Shown here: positions 1-6,718 of the stretch, one piece after another
How positions within the stretch are numbered: position 1 is the stretch's first letter
How the letters are laid out: each line of letters begins with the position of its first letter
DNA from: JBMNNS01 sp050942625
Lineage (GTDB): Bacteria; Bacillota; Dethiobacteria; DTU022; UBA8154
Assembly (NCBI GenBank): GCA_050942625.1
Contig: JBMNNS010000046.1
Span: 1 to 13,088, forward strand
Direction: 5' to 3'
Length of the DNA: 13,088 nucleotides
Notes under the pieces: generated by a model
The model's database searches: none
What the model saw: only the letters and a program-made list of their open reading frames with translations
What the model was told of the DNA's origin: nothing
Made by a program: the position numbers and the translations under genes

Positions 1-1
1 C

Positions 2-505
2 TGGGGGGAATATCATATTAGTGTTCGTTACCATACTTATTGCAACAACGGTGAAATATTAAGAAAAAGAACCCTTTATCGCCCCTTTTTCTTTATCCTG
101 AACACATCCCCTGGGAACCAGGAGCATACAGACGTTGAAACAGATTATTTTTGTGAAACTACTAAGTGTAATTACCATGTTACCCCCATTTTTTTATCCC
201 TGTTTCCTTTACTAAGCAAACTAAAATTTAGACCTTTTAAGGTTGCCATTACTGTTCATGGTAAAATTTATTCCATTGAACCTTTAAAAACAGTTTCCCT
301 GGGTGGGGAAACATCCCAAGAAGAACTGGAAACAGAATTTATAACAAAAGATTCTTTAGATTTTGATACAGGAAATAAAGTTCCTAGTAATGCAGGTAAT
401 TTTCTTCCAGATGCTAAATATTATCAAACCTATAAGGGTTATTATGATATGTTGTTAAACCAGGCTAAAAATCACAGAAACCTCAGTGGGAGTGCTAAAA
501 GATAA
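2..505 (+). CDS. Hypothetical protein, 3' part only (5' end outside window)
   Basis: An uninterrupted frame of 167 codons runs from the left window edge to a TAA stop. It has no internal start near the edge, so it is the C-terminal part of a gene beginning upstream. I do not recognise the family. The visible part begins with WGEYHISVRYHTYC, which alternates like a beta strand. It continues with an RPFFFIL strand, a CETTKC motif, a hydrophobic stretch (PIFLSLFPLLS) and another strand-like block (FKVAITVHGKIYSI). The end is polar and rich in Asp, Asn, Lys and Tyr (KYYQTYKGYYDMLL) and probably disordered or helical. The alternation of beta blocks with paired cysteines is loosely reminiscent of the Cys-rich protein encoded at 1241-1945, but I can show no clear alignment. 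A hairpin about 100 nt after the stop may terminate it. That the frame is coding rests on its length without stops and its codon-like composition. Confidence 0.6.
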   Translation, partial: WGEYHISVRYHTYCNNGEILRKRTLYRPFFFILNTSPGNQEHTDVETDYFCETTKCNYHVTPIFLSLFPLLSKLKFRPFKVAITVHGKIYSIEPLKTVSLGGETSQEELETEFITKDSLDFDTGNKVPSNAGNFLPDAKYYQTYKGYYDMLLNQAKNHRNLSGSAKR

Positions 506-607
506 AGGAAAACGCTGCCCTATTGGTTTTTTTTTGCCACCCACAAGTCTGTTATCTCCTTAACTGGGACAGTGTTTTATATTTTTTAAATACAGTAATA
601 ACAACTG

Positions 608-640
608 TAAGGCAGCTGCTCCAGACACTGCCTTATTTTC
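608..640 (+). terminator. Possible terminator after the left-edge gene
   Basis: TAAGGCAG (608-615) pairs perfectly with CTGCCTTA (628-635) around a 12-nt loop, followed by TTTTC. The stem is 8 bp and the T-run short. It lies about 100 nt after the stop codon of the left-edge gene, so it is a plausible but modest intrinsic terminator. Confidence 0.4.
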
Positions 641-707
641 CATTTGCCCGGTACCGTTTTCTTCGTTAGCCGTTAGTTTTGGATATAAACCTCAATAATT
701 TTTCCCC

Positions 708-744
708 AAAAAGCAACATAGCTCCAGCAGATAACCGGAGCCAT
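708..744 (-). terminator. Possible terminator of the small minus-strand gene
   Basis: Read on the minus strand, ATGGCTCC (744-737) can pair with GGAGCTAT (725-718). This gives 8 pairs including one G-U around an 11-nt loop, and five T residues (712-708) follow after a short gap. It lies about 105 nt past the stop codon of the 54-aa gene at 850-1014. The gap between stem and T-run weakens the call. Confidence 0.35.
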
Positions 745-750
745 GCAAGG

Positions 751-774
751 AAAAATGTAAATAAAAATGTAAAT
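751..774. repeat. Perfect 12-bp tandem duplication
   Basis: AAAAATGTAAAT occurs twice head to tail, at 751-762 and 763-774. It looks like a simple replication-slippage duplication in non-coding DNA. No function can be assigned. Confidence 0.8.
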
Positions 775-849
775 TAGGTACTATATCAAAAATATTGTTC
801 TTTTTTTGGCCCCGATGTACCACCGGGGTAGGAATTATCCCGAACATTT

Positions 850-1014
850 TCATCTCATATTGCCCATTTTCTTTATTTCTTCCAACCTTTTATTATACTC
901 TTCCTCACTTAAATTTAAAGAGGGCCGGTATAATGAAAAGCACTTCCCTTCCAGGACCAAATGTTTTTTCCTTATAATACCGTAATATTTTTGCGCACTA
1001 ATTTTACTGGTCAC
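850..1014 (-). CDS. Small hypothetical protein, 54 aa, GTG start
   Basis: A GTG codon at 1014 is preceded by a strong ribosome binding site (GGAGG, minus strand, at 1022-1026) with an ideal 7-nt spacing. It opens a 54-codon frame ending in TGA. The product starts M(V)TSKISAQKYYGIIRKKH. It is basic in its N-terminal half and ends in a charged, helix-prone segment (SEEEYNKRLEEIKK). There is no signal peptide, membrane segment or known motif. A TATAAT box with a weak -35 lies just upstream, and a possible terminator lies downstream. I do not recognise a family. The call rests on the excellent RBS and the soluble, charged composition. A frame on the opposite strand over the same bases lacks a ribosome binding site and reads as a hydrophobic shadow. 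Confidence 0.5.
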   Translation of the reverse strand: MTSKISAQKYYGIIRKKHLVLEGKCFSLYRPSLNLSEEEYNKRLEEIKKMGNMR

Positions 1015-1047
1015 TGGTTTTCCTCCCTATTTTTATAAATTCCCTTT

Positions 1048-1077
1048 ATTATATGGGCAAACCCTATAAATGGTTAA
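1048..1077 (-). promoter_or_regulatory. Candidate sigma-A promoter for the 54-aa gene
   Basis: On the minus strand TTAACC (1077-1072) and a perfect TATAAT (1053-1048) are separated by 18 bp. This places the transcription start a few bases before the SD of the gene at 850-1014. The -35 matches 4 of 6 consensus bases. Confidence 0.35.
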
Positions 1078-1145
1078 TAAATTTTGAAGTGCATGAAGGT
1101 ATATTCCGGTTATTATCAGCAATGCAAAAAATTGCGAAGCCGGTA

Positions 1146-1172
1146 ACAAAATTTTGGCATATTCATAGTATA
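1146..1172 (+). promoter_or_regulatory. Candidate sigma-K-type (mother-cell sporulation) promoter
   Basis: AC at 1146-1147, in an AACA context, and CATAGTATA at 1164-1172 are separated by 16 bp. This fits the Bacillus/Clostridium sigma-K pattern AC - 16/17 bp - CATANNNTA. It lies about 70 bp upstream of the Cys-rich gene at 1241, leaving a leader of roughly 60 nt. The motif is short and partly degenerate, so a chance match in AT-rich DNA is possible. No good sigma-A box competes for the same gene. Confidence 0.4.
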
Positions 1173-1240
1173 GACTAAACAAAGAAACTGCTTAATTTAG
1201 GCATGACTTTGGAAATTAATAAAGAAAGGAGTGTAATTAA

Positions 1241-1945
1241 ATGGCCGGTCCAGCAATTGATCCCAATACAGGAGAATTTATGTTACCGGGGCCTTGTCCA
1301 GAAGAAGGGTGCCCCCCAACCAGAGAAATGGATTGCTTGTTAGTAGAAAAAGTATTTGACCAGTGTTTTACAGAGGACATTATTACCAGGAGATTTGTAG
1401 TTCCGACTGAGCCAGGTGAGGCATGCTGCAGCACAGATTTGACCCGCGTCAACAGGGTGGAATGTTCTATCTTGAATGCAGAATGTACCGTAGTAGATGT
1501 TAGTCCGCCAATTAACGGAAATGTTAGAATTGTTACTGTGAGGCAGGATGTGGAAATTAATATTGAACTCTGGCATGATCCCCCTGGAGGGAGCTATAAG
1601 CCAAAGTTAATTTGCAGCTTTACAGAAAAAATTACTGATTTTTATAGCCAGTTCCAGCTGTATGTGCCCCCACCAGGGGTAATGTTCGGACCTTCAGGCG
1701 GGCCCTTTGTTTTCTGTGAGGTTGTTAATTCTACATGCCTCTGCTCCCCATTAACTCTCCCACCAGGGGAACCCATTACTCAGGTTATTTGTACGGTAAA
1801 GGTTTGTAAGATTTTAGAAGTTACTGCTTTTGTGAAGCTTTTGGTACCCGTTTATGGTTACTGCATTCCCAGACCCTGCGAGGCGGCACCTCAGCAAAAT
1901 GAAATCGAATGCCCCCCCGTTGATTCACTTTTCCCGCCACAGTAG
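1241..1945 (+). CDS. Cys-rich, probably spore-surface-associated protein
   Basis: The 234-aa product has 17 cysteines, including clusters in the N-terminal 42 residues (GPCPEEGCPP, then C32...C42), a CC pair at 62-63, CLC at 166-168 and IPRPC near the end. There is no signal peptide or transmembrane segment. Residues 32-42 (CLLVEKVFDQC) and the late segment FVKLLVPVYGYC resemble, from memory, a clostridial family of Cys-rich beta proteins often considered spore coat or exosporium components. I cannot name a Pfam entry with certainty. The middle alternates beta-strand blocks (VRIVTVRQDVEINIELW) with Pro/Gly loops. The ATG has an AAAGGAG site 9 nt upstream. A sigma-K-like promoter match upstream and a strong terminator downstream suggest a single-gene mother-cell transcript. 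The spore role is an inference from cysteine richness, family resemblance and promoter. Confidence 0.75.
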   Translation: MAGPAIDPNTGEFMLPGPCPEEGCPPTREMDCLLVEKVFDQCFTEDIITRRFVVPTEPGEACCSTDLTRVNRVECSILNAECTVVDVSPPINGNVRIVTVRQDVEINIELWHDPPGGSYKPKLICSFTEKITDFYSQFQLYVPPPGVMFGPSGGPFVFCEVVNSTCLCSPLTLPPGEPITQVICTVKVCKILEVTAFVKLLVPVYGYCIPRPCEAAPQQNEIECPPVDSLFPPQ

Positions 1946-1965
1946 GAGCCCTAAACAATTTTCTG

Positions 1966-1996
1966 AAAAGGGAAGGGGAAAGCCCCTTCCCTTTTT
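1966..1996. terminator. Strong intrinsic terminator between convergent genes
   Basis: AAAAGGGAAGGGG (1966-1978) pairs perfectly over 13 bp with CCCCTTCCCTTTT (1983-1995) around an AAAG loop, and a further T follows. It lies 20 bp after the stop of the Cys-rich gene. Being symmetric and A/T flanked, it probably also ends the convergent CAP-protein transcript arriving on the minus strand. Confidence 0.9.
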
Positions 1997-2054
1997 AACT
2001 GGTTCCATAACATAATATGCTCAAGGACAAACCTTACTAAAGGGTAACAGTAAC

Positions 2055-2846
2055 TTAGTTTGTAAAAAGCTGGACCATGATAATACCAGGGGTTTTTTGA
2101 AGCTTCAAGATCCCGATGCCCACATATTTATAACTGGAATTCAGCATGTTTTCCCGGTGCCCTTGCGTGCTGTATTCTAACTGCAGGTGTGCTTGGTTGA
2201 CATTGCCGGCCTTGGATAGGTTTTCCCCAGCTTTGTTAAAGGAGATCCCTCCATTCCTTAACATCTGTCCAATCGTTCCATATGTGGGTGAAACATGGGC
2301 AAAATAGTTGTTATCAATTATGTCTTGAGCCTTGAGCCTGGCAACCCGGGTAAGGTTAATATCAACCTGAAGTGGGGATATACCATTCTTTATCCTAAAT
2401 TCATTCAGAAGGGCAAGGGCCTTTAACTCATCTGCTGTAAGCCAGGAAGGTTCTTCCGGTGCAGCAGGGTTTTGTATGGACGGTGGCGGATTTGCAGGCG
2501 AGGATGGGGGCGGTGTAGAAGGCGATGGTTGGGTAATAGGGTTTGAAGGCGTCGCAGGAGGAACATAAAAGCCTCCACCCCTTCTGCTTGTACGATCGAA
2601 AGGCGTATAATTATTTATTTGTAGGGCCCCATCAGCTGTTTGTCCTGTTCCAGGCTGTGAAGATGCTGGCGGTACGGGTTTGTAAGTGCCAGGTGAGCTC
2701 CATTTATGATCACCAGTTGAAGGGGCAACCTGGAAACCTTCCCTTGCTATAATACCACCAACGGCACCTACACTATTAACCGGCAACAAAAAAACTGACA
2801 GGAAAACTATCAGGGTAAAAAGTAGTACTATTTTGTTTTTTTTCAT
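2055..2846 (-). CDS. Secreted CAP/SCP-domain protein (YkwD-like)
   Basis: The predicted 263-aa exported protein begins with a signal peptide: MKKNK, a hydrophobic core at about 6-22, and likely cleavage after VNSVGA near residue 28. A low-complexity region rich in Pro, Ser and Thr (about 35-135) looks like a wall-spanning linker. The C-terminal 125 residues form a bacterial CAP (SCP/PR1-like) domain with LLNEFR, NNYFAHVSP, GENL, the GHRENML motif and a final MVQLFTN strand. These include the two His and the Glu typical of the family's cleft. The biochemical role of bacterial CAP proteins is largely unknown; some are spore- or cell-wall-associated. The ATG at 2846 is chosen because GGAGG lies 7 nt upstream. 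A TTG two codons earlier would sit almost on the SD. A sigma-A-like promoter lies just upstream. Confidence 0.9.
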   Translation of the reverse strand: MKKNKIVLLFTLIVFLSVFLLPVNSVGAVGGIIAREGFQVAPSTGDHKWSSPGTYKPVPPASSQPGTGQTADGALQINNYTPFDRTSRRGGGFYVPPATPSNPITQPSPSTPPPSSPANPPPSIQNPAAPEEPSWLTADELKALALLNEFRIKNGISPLQVDINLTRVARLKAQDIIDNNYFAHVSPTYGTIGQMLRNGGISFNKAGENLSKAGNVNQAHLQLEYSTQGHRENMLNSSYKYVGIGILKLQKTPGIIMVQLFTN

Positions 2847-2874
2847 AACCAATCCTCCCGATTAATTTCCTACA

Positions 2875-2903
2875 ATTATATAAGTTACCATAAAATATTA
2901 CAA
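2875..2903 (-). promoter_or_regulatory. Candidate sigma-A promoter of the CAP-domain gene
   Basis: On the minus strand TTGTAA (2903-2898) and a perfect TATAAT (2880-2875) are separated by exactly 17 bp. The predicted transcription start is about 20 nt before the start codon and just ahead of the SD. Confidence 0.6.
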
Positions 2904-2961
2904 ATGTAGATACTTATTAGATTTGAGTAAAACTATTGTGTGCAATTGAAAACACAGGCCA

Positions 2962-2977
2962 GATATGGACCCATATC
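2962..2977. repeat. Short perfect inverted repeat
   Basis: GATATGG and CCATATC form a 7-bp dyad with a 2-nt centre, about 60 bp upstream of the CAP-gene promoter. The geometry suits a dimeric-repressor operator better than a hairpin, but no regulator can be proposed and it may be fortuitous. Confidence 0.3.
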
Positions 2978-3104
2978 CAGCATTGCTATGGTGTTCCAGA
3001 ATGTGTTAACATATGGTAGAATTATGCAGGGCTTGACCAGCTTTTTGCGATGCAAAATAGATAAAATGACAGGAGGCCGTTCTTGTTTTTCGCAAAAAAA
3101 AAGC

Positions 3105-3142
3105 CTTAAAAAGAAAACTCGCTTTGTTTCAAAACCAGCGAG
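3105..3142 (-). terminator. Terminator of the MATE / 62-aa gene transcript
   Basis: On the minus strand CTCGCT (3142-3137) pairs with AGCGAG (3123-3118). The loop can extend the pairing through complementary GTTT/AAAC blocks. A T-rich tail (TTTTCTTTTT) follows directly. It lies about 60 nt after the stop of the 62-aa gene. Confidence 0.65.
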
Positions 3143-3202
3143 CTTAAAAAGGTATTTTTTTTGACTTATAGCCGACCTCCGGTAGGCTTAATTTTTAGCT
3201 TT

Positions 3203-3391
3203 TCAGCAATAATTTACTCCAACAAAATCCCTCAGGCTATTCTGCCCAAAACCCCTTTTCCGAAGAACGATAACGTCACCAATAAGGCTTTTGTTGTCCA
3301 GGATATATTTATATTTTCCCTCATCATAACCTCTGCGGGCAAGTCGCCTTCCTATCATTTTTTGCTCAATATTATTAATAATTTGAACCAA
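3203..3391 (-). CDS. Small hypothetical basic protein, 62 aa, TTG start
   Basis: A TTG codon at 3391 is preceded by AAAGGAGG with an ideal 7-nt spacing and opens a 62-codon frame ending in TGA. The product is basic: it begins MVQIINNIEQKMIGRRL, followed by ARRGYDEGKYKYILDN, a short hydrophobic strand (LIGDVIVL) and RKRGFGQN. There is no signal peptide or membrane helix. I do not recognise the family. It starts 77 bp downstream of the MATE gene on the same strand and is followed by a terminator, so the two are probably co-transcribed. The RBS quality and soluble composition make it a credible gene. The overlapping + strand frame (3161-3463) is a shadow without an RBS. Confidence 0.6.
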   Translation of the reverse strand: MVQIINNIEQKMIGRRLARRGYDEGKYKYILDNKSLIGDVIVLRKRGFGQNSLRDFVGVNYC

Positions 3392-3468
3392 ATTTCACCC
3401 TCCTTTTTCTATTCTTTATATTTAATGAACAAACCAGAAAATTGTTACAAGAAAACATTATAACCAGG

Positions 3469-4878
3469 TTATGGAGGGCAAGAGAAAGAACCATCCCCGC
3501 ACTTGCTTACGGTTACGTTCCTTATCCAGCGCCCTGATCTTAAACGCAGAAAACCTAGAATACATTTGGCTATCTCCTCTGCAATGGCAAGTCCATAGAC
3601 TAGATAAACGGGAAAACGAAAGAGAAAAGCACCTAAAATAGTCAGGGGTACCCCGATAAACCACATTGTAAAAGCTTCGATCATAAAGGCGTACGTTGCA
3701 TCTCCCCCGCCCCGTAAAATTCCGACAATAAGCATAATCCCTGATATCCTTACAAAAAATATAGCAGAAATGATGTATAAAATGATCTGGGAACTATTTC
3801 TCACAACATCAGAAACGTTAAAAAAATTTAGCATTAGCGGTGAAGTCAGGGCAATGAGCAGTCCCAGGACAATACCTACTTTTACTGAAAGGGAGGAAAA
3901 TTTCCGGGCATATTCTTTTGCCAGCAATTCTTTATCTGCTCCAATGCTATTGCCGATCATAACGGCAGCAGCATTGGAAAGGCCAAAAATTACAACTATA
4001 AAAAGGTTGTTTACAGTATTACAGATCTGGATGGTTGCGATTTCCTGGGTACCCATCCGCCCGTAAACTGCCACATAAACCAGGCTGGCCAGCCCAAAAC
4101 ATATGTCATTTAGGATAACCGGTAAAATGGTACGGTAAGCGTTTTTTACAAAGCCAAAAGTAAAGTCCAGCAGTTCTTTGACGGAAGCTGCCAGCTCATT
4201 TTTGCGAAAGTAAATAATTGCTACCAAAATTATTGCCTCCAGTGCCCTGGCAATAAGGGTGGCAAGGGCGGCCCCTTCAATACCCAGTGCAGGTGCACCA
4301 AAATGACCAAATATAAAAGTATAGTTTAAAATAGCATTGCAAAGAAGGGCAACAAAACTGATCAGCATTGGTAGAACAGCGTTACCGATCGACCTTAGGG
4401 AAAAACTATATACCAGGGTAATGCCGGTAAAAAGATAACTAAAAAGAACAATTTTTAAATAATCGGCACCAAGTCTAATAACTATTTCGTCTTTATTAAA
4501 AAGGGACATAACTTTCATGGGGTTCAAGAAACCGACAATTATAAACACCAGGGAAATAATGAAAACAGAAATTAACCCTATTCCCAAAATCCGTTTAATA
4601 TTTGCGAGATCATTTTTGCCCCAGTATTGGGAAATGAAGACGCTGCAGCCGGCACACAAACCTATTAAAAACATAATAAAAAAAAAGAAATACTGGTTGG
4701 CAACCCCTACCGCAGCAATTTCGGCTTCCCCCAACCTTCCTACCATAACCGTATCTATAAGGTTCAAAAAGGAGGCAATAAAATTTTGAATCATAACAGG
4801 AAGGGCTAATCCTAACATTTTTTGATAAAATTGCTTATTATTAAAGTTGCCCTCGAAGAATTCAAATGTTTTGATCAT
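3469..4878 (-). CDS. MATE family efflux transporter
   Basis: The 469-aa integral membrane protein has about 12 predicted transmembrane segments arranged as two homologous halves, the usual MATE length and layout. Diagnostic features are the N-terminal LGLALPVMIQN and LIDTVMVGRLGEAEIAAVG, the following YFFFFIMFLIG helix with SQYWGKND after it, and the late GILRGGGDATYAF motif. The C-terminus RSGRWIRN is also typical. MATE proteins export cationic drugs, toxins or metabolites in exchange for Na+ or H+; this protein's substrate cannot be read from sequence. The start is placed at ATG 4878 because TGGAGA lies 6 nt upstream; a TTG four codons earlier overlaps that site. It is transcribed divergently from hom. 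A short palindrome (ATAACC-A-GGTTAT, 3460-3472) covers the stop codon. Confidence 0.93.
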   Translation of the reverse strand: MIKTFEFFEGNFNNKQFYQKMLGLALPVMIQNFIASFLNLIDTVMVGRLGEAEIAAVGVANQYFFFFIMFLIGLCAGCSVFISQYWGKNDLANIKRILGIGLISVFIISLVFIIVGFLNPMKVMSLFNKDEIVIRLGADYLKIVLFSYLFTGITLVYSFSLRSIGNAVLPMLISFVALLCNAILNYTFIFGHFGAPALGIEGAALATLIARALEAIILVAIIYFRKNELAASVKELLDFTFGFVKNAYRTILPVILNDICFGLASLVYVAVYGRMGTQEIATIQICNTVNNLFIVVIFGLSNAAAVMIGNSIGADKELLAKEYARKFSSLSVKVGIVLGLLIALTSPLMLNFFNVSDVVRNSSQIILYIISAIFFVRISGIMLIVGILRGGGDATYAFMIEAFTMWFIGVPLTILGAFLFRFPVYLVYGLAIAEEIAKCILGFLRLRSGRWIRNVTVSKCGDGSFSCPP

Positions 4879-4992
4879 GTTTTTCTCCAAAACTTTTTAT
4901 CATAGCAACTGTGCATCCGCAAATGATACAGCAAAAATATTTTTTGAAATTCAGGGCATTTTACATTAATTATTTAACCCTTTTTCGTTGTT

Positions 4993-5021
4993 AGTTTATT
5001 ATAACGCTTTAATGCTGTCAA
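4993..5021 (-). promoter_or_regulatory. Candidate sigma-A promoter of the MATE gene
   Basis: On the minus strand a perfect TTGACA (5021-5016) is followed after 17 bp by TAAACT (4998-4993, 4 of 6 consensus). It would give a leader of about 105 nt. A TATAAT between the two boxes is only 12 bp from the -35. Confidence 0.45.
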
Positions 5022-5116
5022 CGGAGTAACTGAGGGCTCCAGCCGCCAAACAGAACCCCGTCCTTTTTCATCGGGTAAAAATGTTCCCAGGGGGTAGCTA
5101 CATAGTGGTGTCTTCA

Positions 5117-5145
5117 TTGCTAAAACGGTGTACAGATGGTATAAT
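5117..5145 (+). promoter_or_regulatory. Sigma-A promoter of hom with extended -10
   Basis: TTGCTA (5117-5122) and a perfect TATAAT (5140-5145) are 17 bp apart, with TGG directly before the -10 box (the extended -10 TGn motif). Transcription should start near 5152, about 50 nt before the SD-supported start of hom. This is the most convincing promoter in the window. Confidence 0.75.
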
Positions 5146-5202
5146 TAGCGCAAAATGGCAGTTAATTTAATCGTTCCAAGAGTTAGAAGTGGAGGCATAA
5201 TG

Positions 5203-6495
5203 ATGTCAAAAAAAATTATCAAAATTGGACTTTTAGGTCTAGGAACTATTGGGGGGGGCACTTTTAAAATTTTGCAGCTTAATGAGGAACAAATAACCCG
5301 GCGGGCTGGGGCAAAACTGAAGGTTAAAAAAATCCTAGTCCGTAACCTGGAAAGGCCCAGAACTGTTGAAGTAGCACCGGAACTATTAACAACAGATCCC
5401 CACGAGATCCTTGATGACCCGGAGATAGATGTGGTTGTTGAATTAATAGGTGGGGTGGGAGATGCGCGCCGGTATATTGAAGCAGCCTTGAGGGCGAAAA
5501 AATTTGTTATTACTGCCAATAAGGACCTGATGGCTACCCATGGTTATGAACTTTTAACCCTGGCCAAAGAATGTGGTTCCAATATTTATTATGAAGCCAG
5601 CGTAGGAGGGGGAATTCCCCTTATTAGGCCATTAAAACATAGTCTGGGGGCCAACAGAATAACCCGCATAATGGGGATCATTAACGGAACAACCAATTAC
5701 ATTTTAACTAAAATGAGTTTAGAGGAAATGGATTTTGAAACAGCATTGGCTGAAGCCCAGGCTAAAGGTTTCGCTGAACAGGATCCAACCAACGACATTG
5801 AAGGCAGGGATGCTGCCTTCAAGTTATGTATACTTTCTGGGATTGCCTTTAATAGCCATATTAGTATTGATGACGTTTATATTGAAGGAATAAATGGTAT
5901 TAGTAAAAGGGACATTTTTTATGCCAGGGAATTGGGTTTTGCTATTAAGCTGTTGGTTATTGGGGAACAGCTGGAAACAGGCCTTGCCCTTAAGGTTCAT
6001 CCCACACTCATCCCGCTTACCCATCCATTGTCGGCAGTGTTATATGAAAACAATGCACTTTTTGTGGTAGGGAATGCGGTTGGGGAAGTTATGTTTTATG
6101 GACTCGGTGCAGGCAGTCTACCAACCGGAAGTTCCGTGGTGGCCGATTTAATCGATGTGGCACGCAACATTAACCATCAGGTTGAAAATGGTATTATGGA
6201 AATGGACTTTCAGGATAAAAAAATTCTTCCCAGGGAAGAGCTTACTTCTGCCTTTTACTTGCGTTTGCAGGCCAAGGATCAACCCGGGGTTTTTGCTAAC
6301 CTGGCTACAGCTTTTGGTGATGAGGGAGTTAGTTTGGATATGATCATCCAGAAACGGAGCGTAGGGGGCCAGGCAGAAATTGTATTGATTACCCATGCTG
6401 TAGTTGAAAAATTTTTTAATAATGCTGTTGCTACTATCCAGCGTTTCCCCACCATAAATAAGATTAATAGTATCTTCAGGGTTATTGAAAATTGA
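5203..6495 (+). CDS. hom: Homoserine dehydrogenase
   Basis: It catalyses NAD(P)H-dependent reduction of aspartate semialdehyde to homoserine, the branch point to threonine and methionine, in the cytosol. The 430-aa protein has an N-terminal Rossmann domain (GLLGLGTIGGG, residues 9-19) and the segments VVELIGG and TANKDLMA. A central catalytic domain follows with YEASVGGGIPLIRPL, INGTTNYI and AKGFAEQDPTNDIEGRDAAFK. A C-terminal ACT domain (LRLQAKDQPGVFANLA onward) implies allosteric control, probably by threonine. Length and domain order match monofunctional Firmicute enzymes. GGAGG at 5191-5195 is 7 nt from ATG 5203 and 4 nt from the adjacent ATG 5200, so 5203 is preferred. An in-frame ATG at 5155 lies at the predicted transcription start and has no RBS. 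thrB/thrC are not adjacent. Confidence 0.96.
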   Translation: MSKKIIKIGLLGLGTIGGGTFKILQLNEEQITRRAGAKLKVKKILVRNLERPRTVEVAPELLTTDPHEILDDPEIDVVVELIGGVGDARRYIEAALRAKKFVITANKDLMATHGYELLTLAKECGSNIYYEASVGGGIPLIRPLKHSLGANRITRIMGIINGTTNYILTKMSLEEMDFETALAEAQAKGFAEQDPTNDIEGRDAAFKLCILSGIAFNSHISIDDVYIEGINGISKRDIFYARELGFAIKLLVIGEQLETGLALKVHPTLIPLTHPLSAVLYENNALFVVGNAVGEVMFYGLGAGSLPTGSSVVADLIDVARNINHQVENGIMEMDFQDKKILPREELTSAFYLRLQAKDQPGVFANLATAFGDEGVSLDMIIQKRSVGGQAEIVLITHAVVEKFFNNAVATIQRFPTINKINSIFRVIEN

Positions 6496-6718
6496 ATACG
6501 ATAACACCATGTAAGCAGCAGCGCTAAATTAGCTCTATTTTTGGTGGGGATAGGTTTGCTTTGGAAATAAGTGTATGACGCAATATTTTACGTTTCAGAA
6601 GGAATAAACCTCTTAACTGTTGAATAGAAATAAATACTGATTTACTTTATTTGCTATCATATATAGTAATGCACTAGCTGTTAATATAGTAAAAGCAGTA
6701 TTCCAGGGACGGTTTTTT

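Larger units (their letters stand above)
506..849. other. Intergenic region without a recognisable gene
   Basis: This is an AT-rich stretch between the partial gene and the small minus-strand gene. It contains two weak terminator-like hairpins (608-635 and 718-744), a perfect 12-bp tandem duplication (751-774) and a short CCCCG/CGGGG inverted repeat around 814-832 that lacks a properly placed T-run. The frames on both strands are short and have no credible ribosome binding site, so I see no gene here. Confidence 0.5.
2847..3202. other. Intergenic region without a recognisable gene
   Basis: This stretch lies upstream of the CAP gene. It holds that gene's promoter (2875-2903), a 7-bp inverted repeat (2962-2977) and a minus-strand terminator (about 3105-3142). 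A 74-codon + strand GTG frame (2940-3164) has no ribosome binding site and runs through the terminator hairpin, so I do not call it. Confidence 0.5.

Noticed and set aside
814..832. CCCCG/CGGGG inverted repeat as a terminator
   Set aside because: The T-run lies before the stem on the + strand, and only A residues follow it on the minus strand, so it cannot act as an intrinsic terminator.
795..977. 60-codon + strand frame rich in Phe, Leu and Pro
   Set aside because: No SD. It is antisense to the better-supported 54-aa minus-strand gene.
2940..3164. 74-codon + strand GTG frame
   Set aside because: No ribosome binding site, and it covers the minus-strand terminator. The poly-Lys stretch in the product is simply the translated A-run.
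5155..5202. Longer start of hom at ATG 5155
   Set aside because: It lies only a few bases from the predicted transcription start and has no SD. The 16 extra residues are not typical of the family, while GGAGG precedes ATG 5200/5203.
6496..6718. Terminator for hom or promoter for alr in the 220-bp gap
   Set aside because: The only hairpin near the hom stop has a 1-nt loop and a weak stem. TATAGT-like boxes upstream of alr lack a -35 at acceptable spacing.
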